Shown here piece by piece: positions 1 to 5,620 of a DNA stretch of 6,702 bases (positions are counted from its first letter, which is position 1; every line of letters begins with the position of its first letter). The notes under the pieces were generated by a model. It worked only from the letters and a program-made list of their open reading frames with translations. It was not told the DNA's origin and made no database searches. Made by a program: the position numbers and the translations under genes. This stretch comes from Actinomycetota bacterium. GTDB lineage: Bacteria; Actinomycetota; Thermoleophilia; Solirubrobacterales; Solirubrobacteraceae. Where the stretch lies: the NCBI GenBank assembly GCA_005788585.1, contig SYBY01000289.1:1-6702 (forward strand), in the 5' to 3' direction.

Positions 1-24
1 CGCAGGACGGGATTAGACGCCGGG

Positions 25-1200
25 TCAGACGCGGCTGGGCAGGACGGCGGTCAGCGCGCGCTGGACCTGCTGCATGGTGACGACGCCCCGCAGGCGGCCC
101 TCGTCGTCCACGGCCATGAGGGCGCCGAGCTGGCGCAGCTCGGGGCGTCCGAGCAGCACCTCGAGCGGTTCGGAGGCACCCACGCGCCAGGTCGCGGCGT
201 CCTCGTCGAGCAGCTCGCCGGCGGTGAGCATCGGCTGGCCCGCGGCGATCGCGCCGTCCACGCGCTCGGTGCGCAGCAGCCCGAGGAACGTCCCGGCGGC
301 GTCGACGACCGGGAACCAGCCCCACCGGTAGCGCAGGAACCATTCGTCCTGTGCCCGCAGCGCCGGGGTGTCGGCGGGGATCGTCACCGGCTCGCGGTCC
401 ATGATGTCCTCGACGGTGATGCCGTCGATCTTCTCGGTGAAGCTCGTGCCGACGACGGCGCTGCGCGCGGCGGTCGCCAGGAACCACCCGAGGACGGCGA
501 GCCACAGTCCCCCGAACGCATCCTCGTAGAAGAGCGTCATCGCCAGGCCGAGGCCGATCATGAGGTAGGCCAGCCCCTGACCGGCGTAGCCGGCCGCGCG
601 GGTCGCCTTGTTGCGGTCGCCCGTGATCTTCCAGACGAGGGAGCGGGCGAGCCGCCCGCCGTCGAGGGGGAACGCGGGGATGAGGTTGAAGACCAGCAGG
701 AACGCGTTGACGGCGCCGAGGTAGCCGACGAGCGCCTCGATCGCCGACGCGCCGGGGTCGCTGCTGAAGGTCAGCGCCTCGCCGGTGGCGCTCGGCGAAT
801 CGAGGACGGCGAGGATCGCCGCGCAGAGGGCGACGACGATGAGCGTCACGGCGGGCCCGGCCGCGGCGACCCGGAACTCCTCGCCCGGGGAGTTGGTGTC
901 CCGGCTCATCTTCGCGACGCCCCCGAAGAACCACAGGTCGATCCCGACGACCGCGATGCCCTCGCGGCGGGCGACGAGCGCGTGGCCGAGCTCGTGCATG
1001 GTCAGGGAGACGAAGAACAGGACCGCGGCGCTGACCGCGTAGATGAAGCCCTGCGTGCTGTCTCCGGTGACGTCCGTGAAGTAGCCGGACAGCAGCCAGA
1101 TGAGCAGGAACAGGACGAAGAACCAGCTGTAACTCGCGCCGATCCGGATCCCGAAGAGCCGGATGAGCTGGATGGAGGAGCCGCCGCCCATGCCCTTCAT
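25..1200 (-). CDS. M50-family (site-2 protease/Rip3-like) membrane zinc metalloprotease with two CBS domains
   Basis: Intramembrane zinc metalloprotease predicted to cut transmembrane substrates such as anti-sigma factors; the substrate is unknown. The 391-residue protein has the zinc-binding HELGH motif (H69, E70, H73) at the end of a hydrophobic helix. The third zinc ligand lies in NLIPAFPLDGGR (172-183, D180). A GGVAKM stretch (93-98) is also typical of the SpoIVFB/Rip3 branch. About six hydrophobic segments lie near 24-40, 52-70, 111-133, 154-176, 205-224 and 228-246. Two CBS domains follow (about 263-320 and 327-386), which in known proteins bind adenine nucleotides and could gate activity. 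Size and order resemble mycobacterial Rip3 (family knowledge). Start: ATG at 1200; ATG at 1191 (M4) is an alternative, and neither has a clear Shine-Dalgarno. The gene is divergent from the AbiEi-like gene. Family call is secure; substrate and regulation are unknown. Confidence 0.93.
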   Translation of the reverse strand: MKGMGGGSSIQLIRLFGIRIGASYSWFFVLFLLIWLLSGYFTDVTGDSTQGFIYAVSAAVLFFVSLTMHELGHALVARREGIAVVGIDLWFFGGVAKMSRDTNSPGEEFRVAAAGPAVTLIVVALCAAILAVLDSPSATGEALTFSSDPGASAIEALVGYLGAVNAFLLVFNLIPAFPLDGGRLARSLVWKITGDRNKATRAAGYAGQGLAYLMIGLGLAMTLFYEDAFGGLWLAVLGWFLATAARSAVVGTSFTEKIDGITVEDIMDREPVTIPADTPALRAQDEWFLRYRWGWFPVVDAAGTFLGLLRTERVDGAIAAGQPMLTAGELLDEDAATWRVGASEPLEVLLGRPELRQLGALMAVDDEGRLRGVVTMQQVQRALTAVLPSRV

Positions 1201-1237
1201 GGTCGCAGGTGCGCGGATTGCGTCGGAGGTGCGGCGG

Positions 1238-1259
1238 TTCTGTGCCGTTTCTGTGCCGT
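1238..1259. repeat. Exact 11-bp tandem direct repeat between divergent genes
   Basis: TTCTGTGCCGT occurs twice with no gap (1238-1248 and 1249-1259). The pair is centred at 1248.5, about the midpoint of the 98-base gap between the protease (start 1200) and the AbiEi-like gene (start 1299). An 11-bp period is roughly one helical turn, so two protein subunits could bind the same face. This fits an operator or the -35 region of either promoter, but a chance duplication is also possible. I see no convincing -10 element for either gene in this gap. A shorter GTCGCGG repeat (1260-1266, 1290-1296) is also present. Confidence 0.5.
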
Positions 1260-1298
1260 GTCGCGGTCAGGGGCCCGGGGCGTGGCAGCGTCGCGGAC

Positions 1299-2240
1299 AT
1301 GACGCAAGAACGGGGCGCTCACCGACCTTTTCCTGACGACGATCCCGTGGTGGTCCGCGCCCGGCGCGAGAAGTGGGTCCTCACGACCGCCGAGCTTGCC
1401 GGGGCCGGCTGCTCGCCGTCCCGTCAGAAGCGCCTGCGGCGATCAGGCTGGCTGACGCAGATCTTCCGCGGTGTGCACCTGGTCGGCCGATCGGTGCCCA
1501 CGCGCGACGAGCTGGAGCGGGCCGCGGTGAAGGCCTGCGGAGCGGGCGCGGTCCTGAGCCACCGCAGCGCCGCGGTGCGGTGGGGCATCCTGCGCGGGTA
1601 CCGGGGACCGGTGGAGGTCACGGCACCCACGCGCCGCACACGGCGCGACCGCCTTCGCACCTACGAGGCCAGGCTGGACCCGCGCGACGTCACGATGAAG
1701 GACGGCGTGCCCATCACCACGCTCGCCCGGACGCTGGTCGACCTTGCGATGGTGCTGGAGGCGGAGGCGCTCGAGATCGCCGTGCACGAGGCGGAGAACC
1801 TCAGGCGCTTGCGGGTCCGCAAGGTCGACGAGGCGATCGGCCGCGCCGGTGACCGGCGTCCTGGTCTTCCCGCGCTACGCCGGTGCCTGGACGGGCGACG
1901 ACCGAACGCGGGAGGCCTGAAGGCCGGCCTGGAGAAGAAGTTCCACCGGTTCCTCCATCGCCACGGCTTCCCACCGAGTGAGCACAACGTCCTCCTGGAA
2001 CTTGAAGGCGGACGGCTGACGGAGCTCGACGTCCTGTTCCGCGACGCCGGAGTGGGCGTGGAGCTCGACGCGGGCCCGCATCTCACGACGCGCGCGTTCC
2101 ACGGAGACCGCCGCAAGGACCGCCGGCTGGAGGCGGTGCACCGCGTCACCGTCCTGCGCGTGACCCACGCGGACATGGATGACCACGAGCGGGAGCTGGC
2201 CGAAGACCTCTGGGCGGTCCTCCGAGCGCGATCGACGTAA
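1299..2240 (+). CDS. AbiEi-like wHTH plus DUF559/Vsr-like nuclease-fold protein
   Basis: A 313-residue protein of a family common in high-GC actinobacteria and usually annotated as type IV toxin-antitoxin AbiEi-family antitoxin or DUF559 protein. The N-terminal winged helix (about 20-65) shows TTAELAGAGCSPSR and then the wing motif IFRGVHLVG. The middle region (about 68-150) has the family signatures AVLSHRSAA and PITTLARTLVDLA. The C-terminal part (about 205-310) looks like the very-short-patch-repair/PD-(D/E)XK fold: E212, then LDVLF (D244), VELDAGPH (E255, D257, H261), GDRRKDRRLE (D270) and VLRVTH. The D257-to-H261 spacing is one residue shorter than I expect for DUF559. Start: ATG 1299; the frame runs open to GTG 1209, but that extension is low-complexity and arginine-rich. 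No obvious ribosome binding site. No AbiEii toxin gene adjoins it. Biochemical role unknown. Confidence 0.85.
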   Translation: MTQERGAHRPFPDDDPVVVRARREKWVLTTAELAGAGCSPSRQKRLRRSGWLTQIFRGVHLVGRSVPTRDELERAAVKACGAGAVLSHRSAAVRWGILRGYRGPVEVTAPTRRTRRDRLRTYEARLDPRDVTMKDGVPITTLARTLVDLAMVLEAEALEIAVHEAENLRRLRVRKVDEAIGRAGDRRPGLPALRRCLDGRRPNAGGLKAGLEKKFHRFLHRHGFPPSEHNVLLELEGGRLTELDVLFRDAGVGVELDAGPHLTTRAFHGDRRKDRRLEAVHRVTVLRVTHADMDDHERELAEDLWAVLRARST

Positions 2241-2280
2241 GGAAACGGTCGCTGGGCGCCCCGAACCTGCGGCGGATCCC

Positions 2281-3501
2281 TCAGCGCCGCCGGCGCTCCG
2301 GCTGCACCCCGAGCGCCCGCGCGCGCAGTGCCAGCTCGAACTCGAAGCGGGCCTCAGGGTCGTCGAGGGCCTCGCCGAGCAGTTCGCGCAGCTGGGTCAT
2401 GCGGTAACGCACCGTCTGGGGGTGCACGTGGAGGACCTCCGCGACCGTCGGGCGGTGGCCGTCGGCGCGCAGCCAGGCCAGCAGCGTCTCCTGGAGGCGG
2501 TCGGCGGCTGACGGGCGCAGGTCGTCGAATGGTGCGAGGCGCGCGCGGGCCAGCTCGTCGAGCTCGAGCTCCGCAGCGCCGAGCGCCACGGCGGCGCGGT
2601 GGTCGTCCGCGGCCCAGGGGCCGGGACCGAGCACGCCGCGGCGCCCCAGGCGCAGGCAGCGCCGGGCCAGGCGCAGCGAGCGGTGCGCCTCGGAGGCGGC
2701 GACGGCCGGACCGATTCCGGTGGGCGCGTCGGCGTCCTCGAGTGCACGACGCAGCTCGGCGGCGCGCCCGGGGCCGTCGGGGTCGGGCCAGATGACGACC
2801 ACATCCAGCGCCGTGCCATAACCCGCGACCAGCGCCGTGGGGCCGAGCGCACGCGCCACACGCCGCGCGGCGGCGTCATCGGTGACCACGGCGACCGCGA
2901 GCCGCTCGGGCACCTCCCACCCGGCCTGCGCCGCCGCATCGGCCAGTGCCGCCGCGTCCTGCGGGTCGGCGAGTAGCGCGTGGGCGGCAGCGCGACGGCG
3001 GCGCGCGCGCTCGCCGGCCTGCTCGGCCTGGGCGCCCGCGTAGCCCTCGACTGTCAGCGCAGCGAGATCCTCGATGTACAGGAAGAGGGCCTCGGCGAGG
3101 CGCTGCACGTCGTCGGGCCCACAGCCCGCGGCGCTCGCGACCCGGCCCAGCCGCCGCCACGACAGGCGCGTCCCGACGCGGTAGGCGGACTGCAGCGCCT
3201 CCAGGGGGCGGCCGGCGCGCTGCTCGGCGGCGCCCAGCCTGCGGACGATCGCGTGCATCGCCGTCACGTCAGCCGACGGGTCCTGCACGAGGTCGACGAA
3301 CCGCTGGAGGGACTGGTCGACGCCGACGCGGATCCCGGCGGCGAACTCGCCGCGCAGCGGGCGGCGGTAGACGGGGACGGCCTCGACGATCGCGTCGACG
3401 ATCTCCGCGGACAGCGTGGGGAGCTCCGCGCGCAACGCAGGGGCCAATTCCCCTGGCAGTTCGGGCCACGGCAGGTCGGACGCGCGACGGGCAGTCTCCA
3501 T
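2281..3501 (-). CDS. PucR/CdaR-family transcriptional regulator
   Basis: A 406-residue DNA-binding regulator. The C-terminus (about 335-397) carries the PucR-type helix-turn-helix: LQETLLAWL, then a helix with PTVAEVLHVHPQTVRYRM (351-368) and RELLGEALDDPEARFEFELALRA. The middle (about 198-300) resembles the degenerate GGDEF-like domain of CdaR/PucR proteins. The N-terminal all-helical part (about 25-155) resembles the RsbRD-like sensory domain often attached to this HTH in actinobacteria. No membrane segment or GAF domain is evident, so the inducer cannot be read. Start: ATG 3501, preceded by a GGGTGAT ribosome-binding-site-like sequence three bases upstream. The gene is divergent from the first desaturase (85-base gap with a strong palindrome) and convergent with the AbiEi-like gene (40-base gap). 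Control of the desaturase and of itself is an inference from this arrangement. Confidence 0.92.
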   Translation of the reverse strand: METARRASDLPWPELPGELAPALRAELPTLSAEIVDAIVEAVPVYRRPLRGEFAAGIRVGVDQSLQRFVDLVQDPSADVTAMHAIVRRLGAAEQRAGRPLEALQSAYRVGTRLSWRRLGRVASAAGCGPDDVQRLAEALFLYIEDLAALTVEGYAGAQAEQAGERARRRRAAAHALLADPQDAAALADAAAQAGWEVPERLAVAVVTDDAAARRVARALGPTALVAGYGTALDVVVIWPDPDGPGRAAELRRALEDADAPTGIGPAVAASEAHRSLRLARRCLRLGRRGVLGPGPWAADDHRAAVALGAAELELDELARARLAPFDDLRPSAADRLQETLLAWLRADGHRPTVAEVLHVHPQTVRYRMTQLRELLGEALDDPEARFEFELALRARALGVQPERRRR

Positions 3502-3510
3502 TTATCACCC

Positions 3511-3539
3511 AGCGTACAAATTTCCGACCTCGATCGTGA
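3511..3539 (-). promoter_or_regulatory. Possible promoter of the PucR-type regulator
   Basis: Read on the minus strand, TACGCT (3516-3511) fits the TANNNT -10 pattern and ends nine bases before the regulator's ATG. The hexamer 17 bases further upstream (TCACGA, 3539-3534) is a poor -35 match, and its outer edge touches the 3539-3556 palindrome. Weak by sequence alone. Confidence 0.3.
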
Positions 3540-3560
3540 GTTCTCGCGCAAGAACTGCAC
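3536..3560. promoter_or_regulatory. Palindromic operator between regulator and desaturase 1
   Basis: AGTTCTCGCGCAAGAACT (3539-3556) is an 18-bp inverted repeat with 16 of 18 positions symmetric; the only mismatched pair is C3545/A3550. GTG (3536-3538) and CAC (3558-3560) extend the symmetry if G3557 is bulged. Its inner edge lies 38 bases from the regulator's start and 31 from the desaturase's start, next to or over both -35 regions. Size and symmetry suit a dimeric repressor or activator. The PucR-type neighbour is the natural candidate, but another protein such as a TetR-type lipid regulator is possible. Confidence 0.6.
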
Positions 3561-3573
3561 GCTGGCGACGAAC

Positions 3574-3579
3574 TACGGT
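3574..3579 (+). promoter_or_regulatory. -10 element for a probably leaderless desaturase 1 mRNA
   Basis: TACGGT matches the actinobacterial TANNNT -10 pattern. Exactly seven bases separate it from the ATG at 3587, the spacing expected when transcription starts at the A of the start codon. No Shine-Dalgarno is seen before this ATG, which agrees. There is no good -35 hexamer at 16-18 bases; the palindrome occupies that position, suggesting activator help or steric repression. Confidence 0.45.
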
Positions 3580-3586
3580 GCGTTCC

Positions 3587-4564
3587 ATGACCCGCTCGGC
3601 TCGCTACGTGAACATCGGTGCCGTCGTCGTCCCGTTCCTCTGCGTGATCGGGGCGATCGCCCTGTTCTGGAACAACGGCGTCAGTGCCCTCGACCTCGCC
3701 ATCCTCGTGGCGCTGTATCTGCCGACAGGGTTCGGCATCACGGTCGGGTACCACCGCCTGCTGACCCACCGCGCGTTCGAGACCTACAAGCCGCTGCGCT
3801 ACATGTGGGCCATCCTCGGCTCACTGGCGCTCGAGGGTCCGGTCATCGCCTGGGTCGCCGACCACCGCAAGCACCACGCGTTCACGGACACCGACGGGGA
3901 CCCGCACTCGCCCCACGGCCACGGCGACGGCGTCGCCGGCGTCTTCAAGGGCTTGTTCCACGCGCACGTCGGCTGGCTCTGGCACGACCACGGCCGCGCG
4001 GACTGGAACCGCTACGCCAAGGACCTCATGGAGGACCCGGGTATGAAGCGGATCAACAAGCTCTTCCCGCTGTGGGCGTTCCTGACGTACGCCATCCCGT
4101 TCGGCCTCGGCTACCTGTTCGGCGGCACGCTGACCGCGGCGCTCACGGCGCTGCTGTGGGGTGGCTTCGTCCGGGTCTTCATGGTCCACCACGTCACCTG
4201 GTCGATCAACTCGATCTGCCACGTGTTCGGCAGCCGACGGTTCGCGGTCGACGAGTCGGACCTGTCAACGAACGTGGCCTGGCTGGCGATTCCGTCGATG
4301 GGTGAGGCGTGGCATCACAACCACCACGCGTTCCCGCGCTCGGCCTACCACGGCCTGAAGTGGTACGAGATCGACCCGTCCGGCCTGCTCATCACGGGCA
4401 TGGAGAAGGCCCACCTCGCGTGGAACGTCACCCGGATCGCGCCCGAGCGCCAAGAGGCGCGGCTGGTGGCCAACGGGGCGCAGCCGACGAGCCGCCCGAA
4501 AGTCGCCGATCCCGCCGTGACGCGCCCCGCCGCCGAGCGCGAGCGGGAGACCGCGTCGGTCTGA
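3587..4564 (+). CDS. Membrane fatty acid desaturase, delta-9 type (paralog 1)
   Basis: Integral-membrane di-iron desaturase that puts a cis double bond into a fatty acyl chain, probably delta-9 of acyl-CoA or acyl-lipid, using O2 and an electron donor. The 325-residue protein has all histidine boxes: HRLLTH (H56, H61), HRKHH (H93, H96, H97) and HHNHH (H243, H246, H247). NSICH (N208, H212) matches the additional metal-site motif of stearoyl-CoA desaturases. Hydrophobic segments lie near 11-28, 35-52, 73-90, 161-177 and 180-198. Start: ATG 3587; the frame is open from 3416, but the second paralog aligns without gaps from this methionine and a TANNNT box precedes it. The tail after about 300 is variable and charged. 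It is followed 75 bases later by its paralog. No terminator is seen, so readthrough is likely. Position of the double bond and exact substrate are inferred from family only. Confidence 0.94.
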   Translation: MTRSARYVNIGAVVVPFLCVIGAIALFWNNGVSALDLAILVALYLPTGFGITVGYHRLLTHRAFETYKPLRYMWAILGSLALEGPVIAWVADHRKHHAFTDTDGDPHSPHGHGDGVAGVFKGLFHAHVGWLWHDHGRADWNRYAKDLMEDPGMKRINKLFPLWAFLTYAIPFGLGYLFGGTLTAALTALLWGGFVRVFMVHHVTWSINSICHVFGSRRFAVDESDLSTNVAWLAIPSMGEAWHHNHHAFPRSAYHGLKWYEIDPSGLLITGMEKAHLAWNVTRIAPERQEARLVANGAQPTSRPKVADPAVTRPAAERERETASV

Positions 4565-4592
4565 CGGACACGCGGTTCAGAGGGGAATGGGT

Positions 4593-4643
4593 ATGAAAGG
4601 CTTTTCAACAACCACCTCCGGCGTGTACCTTCAGCAGCGATGA
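4593..4643 (+). CDS. Possible 16-residue leader peptide coupled to desaturase 2
   Basis: A short ORF, MKGFSTTTSGVYLQQR, starts at ATG 4593 with AGGGG (4581-4585) seven bases upstream, a good Shine-Dalgarno. Its TGA (4641-4643) overlaps the desaturase ATG (4640-4642) as ATGA, the classic termination-reinitiation junction. Desaturase 2 has no Shine-Dalgarno of its own, so on an mRNA read through from desaturase 1 this ORF could deliver ribosomes. Against it: codons such as AAA, TTT, TCA, ACA, CTT and CGA differ from the GC-ending use of neighbours, and the same bases form a plausible promoter. An ATG at 4587 is in frame but too close to the AGGGG. Confidence 0.4.
   Translation: MKGFSTTTSGVYLQQR
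4594..4607. promoter_or_regulatory. 14-bp imperfect palindrome over the desaturase 2 -35 region
   Basis: TGAAAGGCTTTTCA is symmetric at 12 of 14 positions. Its right half contains the proposed -35 hexamer TTTTCA, so a bound protein would compete with RNA polymerase. The sequence differs from the AGTTCT palindrome before desaturase 1, implying separate control if real. It is AT-rich against a very GC-rich background. The bound protein is unknown. Confidence 0.4.
4602..4631 (+). promoter_or_regulatory. Internal promoter for desaturase 2, possibly leaderless
   Basis: TACCTT (4626-4631) fits the TANNNT -10 pattern. It is preceded at 18 bases by TTTTCA (4602-4607) or at 16 bases by TTCAAC (4604-4609). 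Eight bases separate the -10 from the ATG at 4640, so transcription could start at or beside the start codon, as proposed for paralog 1. This would let desaturase 2 and the methyltransferase be expressed apart from desaturase 1. It also conflicts with use of the leader ORF on the same transcript. Confidence 0.45.
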
Positions 4644-5620
4644 GGCGCTCTGAGAAGTACCTGATGGTGGGCGGCGTGGTCGTCCCGTTCCTCGCGGTGG
4701 TCATCGCGATCGTGCTGCTGTGGAACAACGGCGTGAGCTGGCTGGACCTGGCGATCATGGGGACGCTGTTCGTCTTCGGGCAGCTCGGCATCACGATCGG
4801 CTACCACCGGATGCTCACCCACAAGGCGTTCGAGGCCAAGACGCCGGTCCGCGTGTTCTGGGCGCTTGCGGCGTCGCTCGCGGTCCAGGGGACCCCGGCG
4901 GCGTGGGTCGCAGACCACCGCAAGCACCACGCGTACACCGACGTCGACGGCGATCCGCACAGCCCGCACCTCCACGGCGACGGCTTCTGGGGGATGGCCC
5001 GCGGCCTCTACCACGCGCATGTGGGCTGGCTCATCGAGACCGGCCAGGGCGCTGACGAGGCGCGGTTCGCGCCCGACATCGTCGAGGACACGTGGATGAA
5101 CCGCGTCGGCCGTCTCTACGGACCGCTCTTCCTCGCCGGGCTCTTCGTGCCCTTCGCACTGGGCTTCCTGATCGGCGGCTCGCTGACTGCCGGCCTCACC
5201 GCGCTGCTGTGGGGCGGCTTCGTGCGCATCTTCCTCGAGCATCACTTCACGTGGTCGATCAACTCGATCTGCCACGTCTTCGGCACCCGCCGGTTCGCCG
5301 TCGAGGAGACCGACAAGGCGACGAACGTGGCGTGGCTGGCGATCCCGTCGATGGGTGAGGCGTGGCATCACAACCATCACGCCTTCCCGCGCTCGGCCTA
5401 CCACGGGCTGAAGTGGTACGAGATCGACCCGTCGAAGTACGTCATCAAGGGCATGGAGAAGCTCGGCCTGGTGTGGAACGTCATCACGATCTCCGAGGAG
5501 CGCCAGGAGGCGCGACTGGTCGCCAACGGCGCTGAGCCCCCGGCCCCGCGTCATCGCCCGGCGCTGCAGGACGAGTCGGCTCCGGCCTTCACGGCGCCCG
5601 AGTCCCAGCCCGTCGCGTAG
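4640..5620 (+). CDS. Membrane fatty acid desaturase, delta-9 type (paralog 2)
   Basis: Second di-iron membrane desaturase, 326 residues, collinear with paralog 1 without gaps to about residue 300. Residue numbers of all metal ligands coincide: HRMLTH (H56, H61), HRKHH (H93, H96, H97), NSICH (N208, H212) and HHNHH (H243, H246, H247). Membrane segments fall in the same places. The catalytic C-terminal part is almost unchanged (59 of 65 residues identical at 201-265). The N-terminal helices and the loop at 131-165, which help shape the acyl tunnel in the family, differ clearly. The pair may therefore differ in chain length, carrier or expression conditions (inference). Start: ATG 4640, conserved with paralog 1; no Shine-Dalgarno. 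The stop codon TAG shares its G with the next gene's GTG start, so translational coupling is likely. The tail after 300 is proline/alanine-rich and unconserved. Confidence 0.94.
   Translation: MRRSEKYLMVGGVVVPFLAVVIAIVLLWNNGVSWLDLAIMGTLFVFGQLGITIGYHRMLTHKAFEAKTPVRVFWALAASLAVQGTPAAWVADHRKHHAYTDVDGDPHSPHLHGDGFWGMARGLYHAHVGWLIETGQGADEARFAPDIVEDTWMNRVGRLYGPLFLAGLFVPFALGFLIGGSLTAGLTALLWGGFVRIFLEHHFTWSINSICHVFGTRRFAVEETDKATNVAWLAIPSMGEAWHHNHHAFPRSAYHGLKWYEIDPSKYVIKGMEKLGLVWNVITISEERQEARLVANGAEPPAPRHRPALQDESAPAFTAPESQPVA

Noticed and set aside
1..24. Terminator or gene end before the protease gene at the window edge
   Set aside because: Only 24 bases are present and they show no hairpin, U-tract or coding signal that can be judged.
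1209..1298. 30-codon N-terminal extension of the AbiEi-like protein from GTG 1209
   Set aside because: The added sequence is arginine/glycine-rich, crosses the tandem repeat, and has no family-like residues; ATG 1299 leaves a normal winged-helix N-terminus.
2283..2297. AGCGCC-GCC-GGCGCT hairpin at the convergent gene junction as a bidirectional terminator
   Set aside because: The stem is perfect, but it lies inside the end of the regulator gene and has no T-run on either side; such stems are common by chance at this GC content.
1299..3501. AbiEi-like gene plus regulator as a toxin-antitoxin or defence pair
   Set aside because: They are convergent, the second is a standard PucR-type regulator, and there is no AbiEii-like toxin or mobile-element context.
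3416..3586. 57-codon N-terminal extension of desaturase 1
   Set aside because: It overlaps the divergent regulator's coding region and the palindrome, and paralog 2 aligns from the methionine at 3587.
2946..4305. Long plus-strand ORFs running across the regulator and into desaturase 1
   Set aside because: They are antisense to the PucR-type gene and out of frame with the desaturase, are arginine/proline-rich, and match no family.
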